Positions 26,684-34,812 are shown, numbered from the stretch's first letter. The stretch is DNA of 64,000 nt from Rossellomorea arthrocnemi (GCF_904424705.1 NZ_CAJGBF010000006.1:1-64000), one strand, 5' to 3'. Notes: generated by a model from the letters alone, not told the origin. Program-made: numbers and translations.

Positions 26684-27590
26684 CTCCGATACGATGACTA
26701 AAGTACGTTTCCAAATCTTCTCCCATTGGCATGAATTGTTCTATGACCAATCCTTCATTGGTTAAGATTTTGGAAACTTCCCCCGGTACATCAACATAGG
26801 CAAACAGTCTTATCGTTCCATCAGACATCACTTCAAACTCTTGTGTGGAAAAATGGGTTTCGATTACCGTGGCAGCTTTGTTTGGATCATCGACTTTAAT
26901 ATGCAAATACTGCTGACATTTATCATTCAGTTCTTTTGCAGAAAGTTGTTCCAGCAATTCTCCCTCATGAATAATCCCATAATGAGTAGCCAGTAAATGC
27001 AGTTCACTTAATATATGACTGGAGATTAAGATGGTAATTCCATATTCTTGATTCAGCTTTTTCAGTAGTTCCCGGACTTCGACAACTCCCATCGGATCCA
27101 GTCCATTAATCGGTTCATCGAGAATCAAGAATTCAGGATCCCCTAATAATGCGATACCAAGACCCAGACGCTGCTTCATCCCTAAAGAAAAATTCTTCGC
27201 TTTCTTTTTTCCTGTATTCTGCAAACCGACTAACTTCAGGGTTTTATGAATACAGTCTTTTCCCGGTATTCCTTTCAGCAGTCGGTGTGCCTCCAGATTC
27301 TCAGCGGCGGTCATTTGCGGATAAAGAGCTGGACCCTCAATGATCGTCCCAATTCTTTTTCTGGCTTCAATAATCGCTGCCTCATTGTTCTCTCCAAACA
27401 ATTCAAACGTACCTGCCGTCGGATACGCAAGGCCGGTTATTAGACGAATCAACGTTGATTTCCCTGCACCGTTCTGGCCGATAAATCCATAAATAGACCC
27501 TTTTTTGATCATGACACTCACTTTATTAAGCGCCATTTTATTTTGATATTTTTTTGACAATTGGCTGGTTTTTAACACATAGTCGTTCAT
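26667..27590 (-). CDS. ABC transporter ATPase, BcrA-like
   Basis: A 307-residue ATPase: Walker A GQNGAGKST (about residues 37-45), signature FSLGMKQRLG, Walker B LILDEPINGLDP and H-loop SSHILSEL. The length and C-terminal extension match BcrA-type bacitracin/lantibiotic resistance ATPases. It probably protects against a membrane-active peptide together with the permease. It follows the TTAAG repeat promoter region. Confidence 0.88.
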   Translation of the reverse strand: MNDYVLKTSQLSKKYQNKMALNKVSVMIKKGSIYGFIGQNGAGKSTLIRLITGLAYPTAGTFELFGENNEAAIIEARKRIGTIIEGPALYPQMTAAENLEAHRLLKGIPGKDCIHKTLKLVGLQNTGKKKAKNFSLGMKQRLGLGIALLGDPEFLILDEPINGLDPMGVVEVRELLKKLNQEYGITILISSHILSELHLLATHYGIIHEGELLEQLSAKELNDKCQQYLHIKVDDPNKAATVIETHFSTQEFEVMSDGTIRLFAYVDVPGEVSKILTNEGLVIEQFMPMGEDLETYFSHRIGGVQHG

Positions 27591-27649
27591 AAATTTCCTC
27601 CTTTATCACTTGTTCAATGGCCTGCTCCATGAACACTCTTACAGTATAA

Positions 27650-27698
27650 GAAGGAAAACGTAAGAAAGTCTTAAGTGAAATCTTAAGAAAACCTTAAG
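27650..27698 (-). promoter_or_regulatory. Candidate response-regulator operator and promoter of the ABC operon
   Basis: Three CTTAAG copies start at 27670, 27682 and 27693, spaced 12 and 11 bases, one helical turn apart. Reading toward the ATPase gene, a -10-like TATACT lies about 27652-27659. Direct repeats at this spacing upstream of -10 are typical for OmpR/PhoB regulators. They overlap the end of the regulator gene. Confidence 0.65.
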
Positions 27699-28386
27699 TT
27701 TTGAGTTTATAGCCCATCCCCCAGATCGTTTCAATATACTCTTCATGCTGATTCGCTTTCGCAAGCTTACTTCTGATATTACTTACATGAACATTGATGG
27801 TATTGTCGTCCCCGTAAAATTTCTCCTTCCACACACTTTCAAACAAATTGGACTTGGAAAAAACCTTTTTAGGGGAGGTCATCATGAGAAGCAGAATCTC
27901 ATATTCCCGCGCCGTTAATTTGAGTTCCTTCCCATTCACTGTCACTCTTTTTGCATCCGTGTCCAATACAATATCTTTATACATCATTTGATTTGATAGT
28001 GGAGCATCTGATAGATCACGATATCGTCTAAGGCATGAATCAATTCTGGCCGATACCTCATCCACATCGAAAGGCTTTGTAATATAGTCATCCGCACCCG
28101 CTCTCAACGAATTGATCTTCGTCTGTGTTTCAAGCTTTGCCGAAATAATAATAACCGGAACATTGCTTTCTTTTGTTACCTTTTTTAATAGATCTTCACC
28201 GGATAAACCCGGGAGCATCAGATCAATTATTACCATGTCCCACTTTCGGCTGTCCAGGTAGATCTCTGCTTCCGTACCTGAATAAGCAGGCTTCGGGGAA
28301 TAACCGCTCTTTCTGACAATCCCGCACAGCAGGCGATTAATATCCTCGTCATCTTCAATTATTAGAATATCCACTTCATCCTTCAA
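27694..28386 (-). CDS. OmpR/PhoB family response regulator
   Basis: A 230-residue regulator: receiver domain with acidic pocket EDDED (11-15), phosphoacceptor D55 (MVIIDLMLPG) and K (IISAK), then a winged-helix DNA-binding domain (LTAREYEILLLM...FSKSNLFESVW...NTINVHVSNIRSKL). It is the partner of the kinase encoded three genes on, and its likely targets are the TTAAG repeats at its own 3' end. Confidence 0.9.
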   Translation of the reverse strand: MKDEVDILIIEDDEDINRLLCGIVRKSGYSPKPAYSGTEAEIYLDSRKWDMVIIDLMLPGLSGEDLLKKVTKESNVPVIIISAKLETQTKINSLRAGADDYITKPFDVDEVSARIDSCLRRYRDLSDAPLSNQMMYKDIVLDTDAKRVTVNGKELKLTAREYEILLLMMTSPKKVFSKSNLFESVWKEKFYGDDNTINVHVSNIRSKLAKANQHEEYIETIWGMGYKLKT

Positions 28387-28524
28387 CTACATCACCCTCA
28401 CAATTATTACCATTATCATTCATTGAAATCAGGGGAATGTCAAGTAATCTTCTATACGTAAAAAAATTGAGGAGGATGTCCGACCTGTATTCTTATCTTG
28501 TATCAGTAAACTATAAGAACCTGT

Positions 28525-28600
28525 TACACTGCTCCAATAAAAGAATAAGGGTACAGCTGAAATCGGCTGTCCGATTTTCAACATGCACCCTTAGAGTATA
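28525..28600 (-). repeat. 3'-end modular repeat, type D
   Basis: Left flank CACTGCTCCAATAAAAGAAT, core GGTACAGCTGAAATCGGCTG ... ATTTTCAACATGCACC, right flank CTTAGAGTATAAG. Close to the copy at 51031. It follows the DUF1062 gene. Confidence 0.75.
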
Positions 28601-28620
28601 AGCTTAACCATGTTAATAGA

Positions 28621-29217
28621 TCATGATGTCAAAGCATCAAAATTGCACCAATCACCTTTGATGGTAATTTGTAAATCATCTATCACTTTGCTCTTCATAG
28701 TAATGGTTGGATTTAATAAAATACATCCATTCTGGGCCAATTTGTTTACTCTTGACCGTGAAATGCCCAGAATTTCTGCTATAAGTTTATCTATTCTGAG
28801 ACCAAAATCATATTTATAGCAAAGTCGAATCGTAACCTCGTCAGATAGTGAATCGAGCTTTTCCTTTCTTAACTCGTATCGTATATCTGTCATTACATCA
28901 CTACATAGTTTTCTTAATTTGTTGATTTGAAAAGCATAGTACCAAATGGTCTCTTTATCATTATTCATTAACTTTTGAATGAGTATTGAGTCAATTTTAT
29001 TAATATTTACTCTGGATAAAATGGGGTAATTCCAAGTTCCCTCACAATGTATACAGTTATAAATTAGCCAACTATCCACTATTTTTTGATTCGCATTAAC
29101 CCTGAATTTCTCACTACAATAAAATGCTGTGTTCGTTTTACATTTACTACAGTTTCGTTTTATATAAGGTGTTTCCTGAGCAATGATCTCATACGTTACT
29201 AAATTATTTAAACTCAT
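28621..29217 (-). CDS. DUF1062 protein with zinc ribbon and S4-like domain
   Basis: A 198-residue protein. The N-terminal zinc-ribbon cysteines are CSKC (about 23-26) and CIHC (about 54-57). The C-terminal part, DKLIAEILGISRSRVNKLAQNG, looks like an S4-type RNA-binding motif. The set matches DUF1062, whose function is unknown; an RNA-related role is an inference from the S4-like segment. An attenuator-like leader lies ahead of it (29244-29347). Confidence 0.7.
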   Translation of the reverse strand: MSLNNLVTYEIIAQETPYIKRNCSKCKTNTAFYCSEKFRVNANQKIVDSWLIYNCIHCEGTWNYPILSRVNINKIDSILIQKLMNNDKETIWYYAFQINKLRKLCSDVMTDIRYELRKEKLDSLSDEVTIRLCYKYDFGLRIDKLIAEILGISRSRVNKLAQNGCILLNPTITMKSKVIDDLQITIKGDWCNFDALTS

Positions 29218-29243
29218 ACACCAGTTCCTCCTATTTATTCAGA

Positions 29244-29347
29244 GGAACGCAAAAAAACGGTTGAATGGAGAAAGGTTTCCCATGAAAAAAGCGGAATACC
29301 ATATAGGTATCCCGCTGGAATGAAAACAACTGACTATCCTGCGTTCC
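29244..29347 (-). promoter_or_regulatory. Structured leader or attenuator ahead of DUF1062
   Basis: GGAACGCA at 29244-29251 is complementary to TGCGTTCC at 29340-29347. Between them a minus-strand hairpin GCGGGATACC/GGTATTCCGC ends in TTTTTT (about 29290-29316). The outer stem and the terminator could be alternative or nested. It lacks the T-box AGGGTGG..ACCGCG core, so the class is unknown. Confidence 0.45.
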
Positions 29348-29651
29348 CTGTAATGGTTAAAAATAGGCACACCTCTCCCGTCATTGAACACGAATGTTCA
29401 AAAAGAAATGTACTATTAAGTTACTAAACCATTACAAGTATGTTGGCAAACCCAATTCCACCTTCCAAATTTCTCCTATATCATTAGTATACCATCATTT
29501 TATCAATTATTTCCATTGTTTTTATGATCATTCAAGAGTATTATTTTCGGCTTTAGGTGGTTTTCTTGCTCATTCCCTCATGATGGTGGAGTAGGGTTTT
29601 GAATTAATTATCCCCCCGATTATTGAAGTTCGGTTTTTAGACTAATCCACT
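29348..29651. other. Intergenic stretch
   Basis: AT-rich sequence with only a partial right flank of the modular repeat (29611-29630, CCCCCCGATTATTGAAGTT). Open frames here have no ribosome site or protein-like composition. Confidence 0.4.
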
Positions 29652-30014
29652 TCACATATTTACTTTATGAAGCTTCAAGATGAAGACTGCTGCCACGAGA
29701 AGAAGGGACACCGTCAGAAATGTAACCGCGATGGCGCTTAGTCCACTTGCGTACAAAGCGATGGAAGCCACAATGAACACAACCAGCTTAAGCGTAGTTC
29801 GTGTCGGGAAGGAGAAGATAGGCAGTGACGCCTTTGGGGAGAGAAACTTACTCCATAGAGTAGCTATGACGAGCGGCGTGGCCACAGCGAGAATAATTTT
29901 GACCGCTGCCCCTGAATGGATATGATAACCCCAGTAACTGAACGCAGCTATTGCACCAAGCTCCAGTAGAAAGAATCCGGTGAGGACGGAAACACCTATC
30001 CATTTTATTTCCAT
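29652..30014 (-). CDS. YrdB-family small membrane protein
   Basis: A 120-residue protein with four hydrophobic segments and the YrdB/DUF2568 pattern (ELGAIAAFSYWGYHI; SPKASLPI; ASIALYASG). GGAGGAAG before the ATG at 30014 sets the start; the frame is open further. Function unknown. It ends next to a partial modular repeat. Confidence 0.75.
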   Translation of the reverse strand: MEIKWIGVSVLTGFFLLELGAIAAFSYWGYHIHSGAAVKIILAVATPLVIATLWSKFLSPKASLPIFSFPTRTTLKLVVFIVASIALYASGLSAIAVTFLTVSLLLVAAVFILKLHKVNM

Positions 30015-30163
30015 CCAACTCTTCCTCCAAATCAATATAATTAAATAACGAATGTACATTTATACAATATGTTTCGTCCTTATCTAAAATCCTGCGTGAC
30101 TTGAGGAATCGCTTTATCCAGATAATGGCCCTTATGTGGAATAACTTCAGAATCCGGTTCATC

Positions 30164-30236
30164 TGATAATTGAAGAGGAGCAATAGCCGGATATCAAGTA
30201 GGTGATCTTCAGTTATTGCCCCCGTTTTATTGAAGA
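30164..30236 (-). repeat. 3'-end modular repeat, type A
   Basis: GATAATTGAAGAGGAGCAAT ... GGTGATCTTCAGTTATTGCC with right flank CCCGTTTTATTGAAGAC. It lies 3' of a decayed coding fragment. Confidence 0.85.
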
Positions 30237-30341
30237 CTACTTCACTGCACCTAAAAATATAAAGTCGTGTATATCTATCTACAATCGCGACGGATTGTTG
30301 AATAATTGAATAACATAAAGGAGTTTTCAAAAACTTTGATT

Positions 30342-30434
30342 TCATTCCTCATTATGAACCAACCACTCGCCAATTTCTTTAATTGACAACCCGTTTTTTT
30401 TAACTCTTCCCCATTTTAAGTTAGGGGTATCGAG
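30342..30434 (-). pseudogene. Short coding remnant
   Basis: A 30-codon minus-strand frame reads LDTPNLKWGRVKKNGLSIKE...GEWLVHNEE before TGA. It is protein-like but has a stop directly upstream and no start. It looks like the 3' end of a lost small gene that kept its type A repeat. Confidence 0.3.
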
Positions 30435-30454
30435 TTAGTGAATTATATTTCTTT

Positions 30455-30508
30455 ATGAACAAACAATGGGCAGTTGCTTGTTCAGCAAACGACCCATTAA
30501 TTATAACC
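30455..30508 (-). repeat. 3'-end modular repeat, type B
   Basis: TGAACAAACAATGGGCAGTT, GCTTGTTCAGCAAACGACCC, then ATTAATTATAACC. No intact gene remains directly upstream of it on the minus strand. Confidence 0.7.
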
Positions 30509-30619
30509 AAATAGTTTTCCTACAAGTTTTCTAAGCAATTGCAACATAATTTCTTTAATAAAACTTGTATATATTTAATGTTAAAAGTTAAACTAACATG
30601 AAAAGTAGGATGTGATTAA

Positions 30620-31072
30620 ATGAAGATGATTTCGCCCCTTGTATTCATGTCAGTATTATTCTTCCTGGTACCTGTTAATTCTTCAGCTGCCACATTAGAA
30701 AACTTACCCTCAGCTGAGACCACAAAGAATTGGAAGGTTGTAGTTGGAGAACCAGATACTAATAATCCCAAGTTAAATAAATCGACAAATCCTGATTTGT
30801 ATAATATTTTTAGTCTGGACATAAAACACGTTAGGGATGAAAAAATCAAATTGGTAAAGGTTGAGGCTTATAGAGAAGAGCCTAAATTAAATACCGAGTA
30901 TGAACTTTTTACAGCTGAACTAAATAAAGAAAAATACTCGTCCAATAATTTTCATTTTCAAAATTTTGGTTTATCTAAAAAGTCTTCATATCTTAAAGTC
31001 GTTGTCACATGGACAAAAGAAGATGATCATACAAATAGAAAATATAGAGAAGAGTTCATATTTCAACAATAA
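30620..31072 (+). CDS. Exported protein of unknown function
   Basis: A 150-residue protein with a signal peptide (about residues 1-24, ending NSSAAT) and a mainly beta mature part. No family recognised. AGGATG precedes the ATG weakly. It is a lone plus-strand gene inside the minus-strand array, and it has an ordinary terminator (31082-31110), not a modular repeat, on its own strand. Confidence 0.6.
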   Translation: MKMISPLVFMSVLFFLVPVNSSAATLENLPSAETTKNWKVVVGEPDTNNPKLNKSTNPDLYNIFSLDIKHVRDEKIKLVKVEAYREEPKLNTEYELFTAELNKEKYSSNNFHFQNFGLSKKSSYLKVVVTWTKEDDHTNRKYREEFIFQQ

Positions 31073-31081
31073 TCATTTAGC

Positions 31082-31110
31082 AGAGAAGAATGGTTTTCTT
31101 CTCTTTTTTT
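31082..31110 (+). terminator. Terminator after the exported protein gene
   Basis: AGAGAAGAA/TTCTTCTCT stem followed by a T run. Confidence 0.85.
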
Positions 31111-31119
31111 CTATAGAAT

Positions 31120-31163
31120 GAGCTTACCCTTGTTTCAAATAAGCCCCCTAATAATGGGACAAG
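31120..31163 (-). repeat. 3'-end modular repeat, partial type C
   Basis: GAGCTTACCCTTGTTTCAAA then TAAGCCCCCTAATAATGGGA. It lies just after the DUF3600 stop. Confidence 0.65.
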
Positions 31164-31170
31164 AAAATTT

Positions 31171-31860
31171 TTAATTTAGATGTTGTAATTGTTCTTCATT
31201 TACTTTTATCAATATTCTTTGAGCCTCCAAAAAATCGTCTCGTAGATCTAAAGGAATTTTGTCGAACTCATCTGATTCTTTAATTCCACTTTGAGCCATT
31301 ATTTGTTCATATATCATAATGGCCTCTATATATTCTTCATATTCGTTAGAAGTCAGTAATTCTTTGCTTGATTTTTGACCATTTAATTTATCAAAGTACG
31401 GTTGAATCTCAAACAAGGTTTTCTTCAGTTCATCCATGTGTTCATCCGGGACTTGGGTATAATCTATGTTGCCGTATTTATCCCCATACGCTACCTTACT
31501 ATAAGTGATCACTTTTAACAGTTCTTTAAAATGCTTATACTCTCCTTTTTCCATATCACCTTGTGCTTGGTTCAACTTTGCATCCAAAAGCAGATAGCCT
31601 TCCATTGTGGCACTGGATATATGAGCCTTAACATTTTCAAATGTTCCATAGATTTCGTCAGCTAAATTGGTCTGATATGCAATTGCACCAGTAGGAATGA
31701 TTAAAGAAGCAGCAAGGATAGCTGACACCATATTTCTTCTGATAAACCTTTTAACTCGGCCACCTTTTTCAATATGTGCTTTTTGCACCCCCATCTTTGA
31801 CCGTTCGTGCAAAGTGGATGGAATGACAATTTTGTTTATTTCCTGCTTTATATTATTCAC
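31171..31860 (-). CDS. DUF3600 protein, probable anti-sigma factor
   Basis: A 229-residue protein with a cytoplasmic N-terminal part (about 1-42), one membrane helix (about 43-61, NMVSAILAASLIIPTGAIAY) and a helical extracytoplasmic domain resembling DUF3600. Its GTG start lies inside the end of the sigma gene (8-base overlap, GGAGG upstream), so the two are translationally coupled. That layout and topology point to an anti-sigma factor holding the ECF sigma at the membrane. Confidence 0.75.
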   Translation of the reverse strand: MNNIKQEINKIVIPSTLHERSKMGVQKAHIEKGGRVKRFIRRNMVSAILAASLIIPTGAIAYQTNLADEIYGTFENVKAHISSATMEGYLLLDAKLNQAQGDMEKGEYKHFKELLKVITYSKVAYGDKYGNIDYTQVPDEHMDELKKTLFEIQPYFDKLNGQKSSKELLTSNEYEEYIEAIMIYEQIMAQSGIKESDEFDKIPLDLRDDFLEAQRILIKVNEEQLQHLN

Positions 31861-32404
31861 AAGTATCAGCCTCCTTAAAATGCTTCCGTAGTTTACTTAA
31901 AGCACGATATAAAATCGTTTTTGCAGTTCCAAGGGGAATTTCAAGTATTTCGGCAATCTCTTTGAATGAATACCCTTCATAAAACCTAAGGGTAACGATA
32001 CTCTTCTCGTCTTCTGATAATTGCTCGATCAACTCTTGAAGAGTAATAGTAAGCAGAGTATCCTGATCTTCTAAACCGATGAATTCCTCATACTCTGGTT
32101 TGAGTTGAACAACCTTTTTATTTTTCTTTAATACATTTAATGAAGTAGTAATAGCCATTTTTGTTAACCAGGTTTTAAAATAAGCTGGATTTTTTAATGT
32201 TTCAATATTTTTAAAAGCTCGATAGGCCACCTCTTGAACCACATCCAAAGCATCATTTTCATTTCTGACATATACATACGCCATTCTGTATATATCCTCT
32301 TCATAGTATTGAAACAGTTTTAAAAATGCCTTATTATCGCCCTTTTGAGCTTTCTTTACTAACCTGCTGATGTTCTTCACCCCTTTTTTTATTCTTACAA
32401 CCAT
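31853..32404 (-). CDS. ECF RNA polymerase sigma factor
   Basis: A sigma-70 family protein of about 183 residues with region 2 (IYRMAYVYVRNENDALDVVQEVAYRAFKN) and region 4 (LSEDEKSIVTLRFYEGYSFKEIAEIL...TAKTILYRAL). It resembles the SigV/SigW-type ECF factors of bacilli. The start is uncertain: ATG at 32404 has a weak ribosome site, and GTG at 32380 is an alternative within an AAAGGGG context. It is co-transcribed with the DUF3600 gene. Confidence 0.85.
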   Translation of the reverse strand: MVVRIKKGVKNISRLVKKAQKGDNKAFLKLFQYYEEDIYRMAYVYVRNENDALDVVQEVAYRAFKNIETLKNPAYFKTWLTKMAITTSLNVLKKNKKVVQLKPEYEEFIGLEDQDTLLTITLQELIEQLSEDEKSIVTLRFYEGYSFKEIAEILEIPLGTAKTILYRALSKLRKHFKEADTCE

Positions 32405-32453
32405 TAGACAACTCAAAAGAGTATTTGGCTTTAAATATTTTAAAAAACTAAAA

Positions 32454-32479
32454 AAACAGAGATAAATGAATCTCTGTTT
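32454..32479 (-). terminator. Terminator between vanZ remnant and ECF sigma
   Basis: AAACAGAGAT/ATCTCTGTTT stem; on the minus strand it is followed by TTTTT. Confidence 0.75.
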
Positions 32480-32493
32480 ACCTGGGGCTGTTC

Positions 32494-32578
32494 CATTAAC
32501 ATGCCCAATGATTGAAGAAGAGCAATAGCCAGATCACTTAGCTGATCTCTCCCATTATTGCCCTTTTAGTTGAATAAG
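32494..32578 (-). repeat. 3'-end modular repeat, type A
   Basis: Left flank TTAACATGCCCAATGATTGA, core AGCAATAGCCAGATCA ... GATCTCTCCCATTATTGCCC, right flank TTTTAGTTGAATAAG. It ends three bases before the vanZ stop. Confidence 0.88.
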
Positions 32579-32581
32579 AAT

Positions 32582-33196
32582 CTATTTACTTAAGTTGTTA
32601 TTAAATCTCATTATATACTTAACACCTGATTTAGTTATAAGAACATAAATAAGGTACCCAATAATAGTACCTGCTACATTACAAATAACATCATCAATAT
32701 CGGTGACTCGATCCCATCCACCACCAAGAGATTCTATAAGTTGTAAAAGCTCAATAGCTATGGACACAGCAGAACCTATTAAAGTAACTTTTTTGAAATC
32801 TTTAGCTTTATTCCATATAAGTGGTACAAGAAAACCTAAGGGCATCAATAATAAAATATTTCCTCCTACGTTTCTAACAATGAGTGAGATCATAAAAAAA
32901 CACATCTCCGTCATATGCAGTACCAACTTGACTGAAATTATTAATAATCGTTACAAATGGAATGATATTTATAGATCGGAATAGATTATCGTATTCATAA
33001 TGAAACCCTATTGGTAAAGGAAACAAAGTGACAGAAATAACCAAACTATGTATATGACAAAAAGGAACTTAGCTGTTTCTGTTTGCCAGTGAACTTGAAT
33101 ATTGTTTCTATATTTTTTACCAACTAAAATACCTCGCACCACAACATAAGACATTATTGTCAATAAGATAATTAAACTTCCATTAATCAGAAACAT
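32582..33196 (-). pseudogene. VanZ-family membrane protein, two frameshifts
   Basis: Three consecutive frames add up to one VanZ-like protein of about 204 residues. Frame 1 (from ATG 33196) gives MFLINGSLIILL ... FVIYIVWL; frame 2 gives ISVTLFPLPIGFHYEYDN and RSINIIPFVTIINNF; frame 3 gives MISLIVRNVGGNILLLMPLG to the end. The breaks lie near 33035 and in the A7 run at 32894-32900. The TLFPLPI and NILLxxPLGF blocks are typical of VanZ, a family linked to teicoplanin resistance but often of unknown role. A type A repeat follows it. Confidence 0.8.
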
Positions 33197-33256
33197 TCAT
33201 TAACCTCGTCTTGTTCTTTATTGATAATACCTTTTTTCACCAGACACATTGAATTA

Positions 33257-33304
33257 CTTGCCCAATAATTGAAGCTGGCCAATAGCCCGATCAATTAGCC
33301 CCTT
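33257..33304 (-). repeat. 3'-end modular repeat, shortened type A
   Basis: GCCCAATAATTGAAGCTGGC, CAATAGCCCGATCAATTAGC, CCCTTTC. Its right part overlaps the last codons of the next gene, whose TAA is 33295-33297. Confidence 0.7.
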
Positions 33305-33495
33305 TCTATTTCTTCATTACTTTCTAGTATTCTTGATTTTTCTTCTTGGTTAGTCAATAGCATAATGCCAATCAAAGCTGCTAGTCCTATACATAACACA
33401 GAAAAAACAAATCCTTCTTCCGATAGAATTATGGAAACCAAGGCAGATGTTAGCAAAACTAACGATATAATTAATGCTCCAAATAGTCTCTCCAC
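33295..33495 (-). CDS. Small two-helix membrane protein
   Basis: About 66 residues with two membrane segments (LFGALIISLVLLTSALVSII and VFSVLCIGLAALIGIMLL) and an acidic tail. AGAGGTG favours GTG at 33495; GTG at 33504 and TTG at 33498 are alternatives. The last codons (EEIERG) are encoded by the right arm of the modular repeat, so the gene end and repeat are fused. No family recognised. Confidence 0.5.
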   Translation of the reverse strand: MERLFGALIISLVLLTSALVSIILSEEGFVFSVLCIGLAALIGIMLLTNQEEKSRILESNEEIERG

Positions 33496-33578
33496 CAATA
33501 ACACCTCTTATAAAAATATAGAAAAAACTGTTATTTTATTATTTCAAACTCCTGAATGTTCAACAATCCTATTAAAAA

Positions 33579-33610
33579 GCAAGACGTAATCTTTTCGGGT
33601 TACGTCTTGC
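33579..33610 (-). terminator. Terminator hairpin
   Basis: GCAAGACGTAA pairs with TTACGTCTTGC; on the minus strand TTTTTAAT follows. Confidence 0.8.
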
Positions 33611-33621
33611 GAGAGCTATAC

Positions 33622-33704
33622 TGTTTAACTGCTCCCATGGTTGAAGAAGGCAATAGTCAAGATAATCGGCTGATCTTCAGTTATTGTTCCTTTTCTTGAA
33701 GATG
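33622..33704 (-). repeat. 3'-end modular repeat, type A
   Basis: Left flank TTTAACTGCTCCCATGGTTG, core GGCAATAGTCAAGATAATCG ... TGATCTTCAGTTATTGTTCC, right flank TTTTCTTGAAGATG. It follows the gene at 33719. Confidence 0.88.
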
Positions 33705-33718
33705 AAAGCAATAAACTC

Positions 33719-33964
33719 TTAAAATCCAAGATTGCTTACTACCCAATTTGTAAATATAATTCCGCCTATTGTATTAACGACTCCCAAGACCATAATTATC
33801 TTTCCTTGGTTTCCTACTTCATAATCTCTTTTAAGAACTAAACCCAGAAAAAAAGCAATGGGTCCAAATACAATTGGACTAAATAGATAAGGAAAAAATG
33901 CCGAAATCCAACTTATTATTAACAGTATTTTCTTACCATCTTTCTTCTTAAAAGTCTCTCCCAT
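33719..33964 (-). CDS. Small membrane protein
   Basis: An 81-residue protein with a basic N-terminus (MGETFKKKDGKK) and two membrane segments (about 14-45 and 58-78). The pattern resembles DUF4190-like small proteins but is not decisive. AGGGGGT ahead of the ATG at 33964 sets the start within a longer open frame. A complete type A repeat follows. Confidence 0.55.
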   Translation of the reverse strand: MGETFKKKDGKKILLIISWISAFFPYLFSPIVFGPIAFFLGLVLKRDYEVGNQGKIIMVLGVVNTIGGIIFTNWVVSNLGF

Positions 33965-34020
33965 AAATAAATACCCCCTAATTCTTTGGTGAGTTCTATC
34001 ACGTAATATATACATATTTT

Positions 34021-34072
34021 TCACTTGAGCAAAGGACCGCCGCTTATTCAGCAACCCCTGGCGTTAACAAAG
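34021..34072 (-). repeat. 3'-end modular repeat, type B
   Basis: TGAGCAAAGGACCGCCGCTT, ATTCAGCAACCCCTGGCGTT, AACAAAGG. It immediately follows the 53-residue gene at 34079. Confidence 0.7.
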
Positions 34073-34078
34073 GATGAA

Positions 34079-34240
34079 TTAAATTCTAAACCAGTAATAG
34101 TAACTTAGTAATAATACACTGGCTATCATAATTAAATTGAAACTTCCTTTGTTTTTCGTTTTTCGAGTCCCTCCGAAATAAAAATATAGTGAACCCAGAA
34201 CAAATACTACATAAGCTAATAATTTAATGATTATATCCAT
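34079..34240 (-). CDS. Small two-helix membrane protein, 53 residues
   Basis: ATG at 34240 behind GAGGTGG opens a 53-codon frame: MDIIIKLLAYVVFVLGSLYF, then GGTRKTKNKGSFN, then LIMIASVLLLSYYYWFRI and TAA. Two membrane helices joined by a basic GTRKTK loop make a convincing small membrane protein. It is followed within ten bases by a type B repeat, like its neighbours. Function unknown. Confidence 0.6.
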   Translation of the reverse strand: MDIIIKLLAYVVFVLGSLYFYFGGTRKTKNKGSFNLIMIASVLLLSYYYWFRI

Positions 34241-34356
34241 CTTCCACCTCACTGTTATAATGGTCTTTGGAACTTACTCCTCGTTCATTAAAATGCTTCT
34301 TATGAACATTTGACGATTGGTAACGGGGGAAAGTTTCCAACTTTTATGGTTATCAC

Positions 34357-34424
34357 ATTAACCTGCCCCTTTACTTGAACAAAGGGGCAGCTGTTTTTTC
34401 AACAACTCTCCCCCTATAAGGACG
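34357..34424 (-). repeat. 3'-end modular repeat, type B
   Basis: Left flank TTAACCTGCCCCTTTACTTG, core GGGGCAGCTGTTTTTTCAAC ... CTCTCCCCC, right flank TATAAGGACGAGG. Confidence 0.85.
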
Positions 34425-34455
34425 AGGCGAACTGGCTTGACGTTTGAAAAATCGA

Positions 34456-34698
34456 TCAGAAAACTCGCTGAAACGCTGCGGCCAGCTTCGAAAGAAAACC
34501 AGGTAGCGGCACCCCACGGTCAATGAAGAACACCTCACATATAATAAGTACGACAAACGCAATCAACACAGAAATCCAAAAAATCATTGTCCATATCTTG
34601 CTATCTTCATTTCTTCTTACATTTTTATGCTTCTTCTTTCTGTATAAGCCTTGCACAAATCTTTGTCTTTGATTTCTATCATTTTTTTTGGTCTGCAC
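34456..34698 (-). CDS. Basic single-helix membrane protein (paralogue of 46553 gene)
   Basis: An 80-residue protein: a strongly basic N-terminus (RNQRQRFVQGLYRKKKHKN), one membrane helix (about 37-58) and an end with FFIDRGVPLPGFLSKL. The VQGxYRxK and DxGVxxP motifs recur in the gene at 46553-46771. Each lies next to a paralogous lipoprotein gene, so the two products probably work together at the membrane. No known family. Confidence 0.6.
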   Translation of the reverse strand: MQTKKNDRNQRQRFVQGLYRKKKHKNVRRNEDSKIWTMIFWISVLIAFVVLIICEVFFIDRGVPLPGFLSKLAAAFQRVF

Positions 34699-34740
34699 AG
34701 TTTCAGTCCTTTCATCAGGCGGTTAATCCAGAGACATCCA

Positions 34741-34812
34741 ATAATCCTGCTCTTTAATAATCGAATTAAAGGCGGCTGCTTCCTTCAGTAATCGACCCCT
34801 TTAAAGGAACAA
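34741..34812 (-). repeat. 3'-end modular repeat, type B
   Basis: Left flank ATCCTGCTCTTTAATAATCG, core GGCGGCTGCTTCCTTCAGTA ... ATCGACCCC, right flank TTTAAAGGAACAAC. It ends just before the lipoprotein stop at 34816. Confidence 0.88.

Noticed and set aside
29244..29347. T-box leader for the DUF1062 gene
   Set aside because: The conserved AGGGTGG..ACCGCG core is missing; only a generic hairpin and outer stem are present.
30073..30165. A short frame reading SDEPDSEVIPHKGHYLDKAI upstream of the YrdB gene
   Set aside because: Protein-like, but it runs into a modular repeat and has no start or ribosome site; too weak to list.
34371..34562. A 63-residue minus-strand frame overlapping the basic membrane-protein gene
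   Set aside because: It lies in another frame of a paralogue-supported gene and has no ribosome site.
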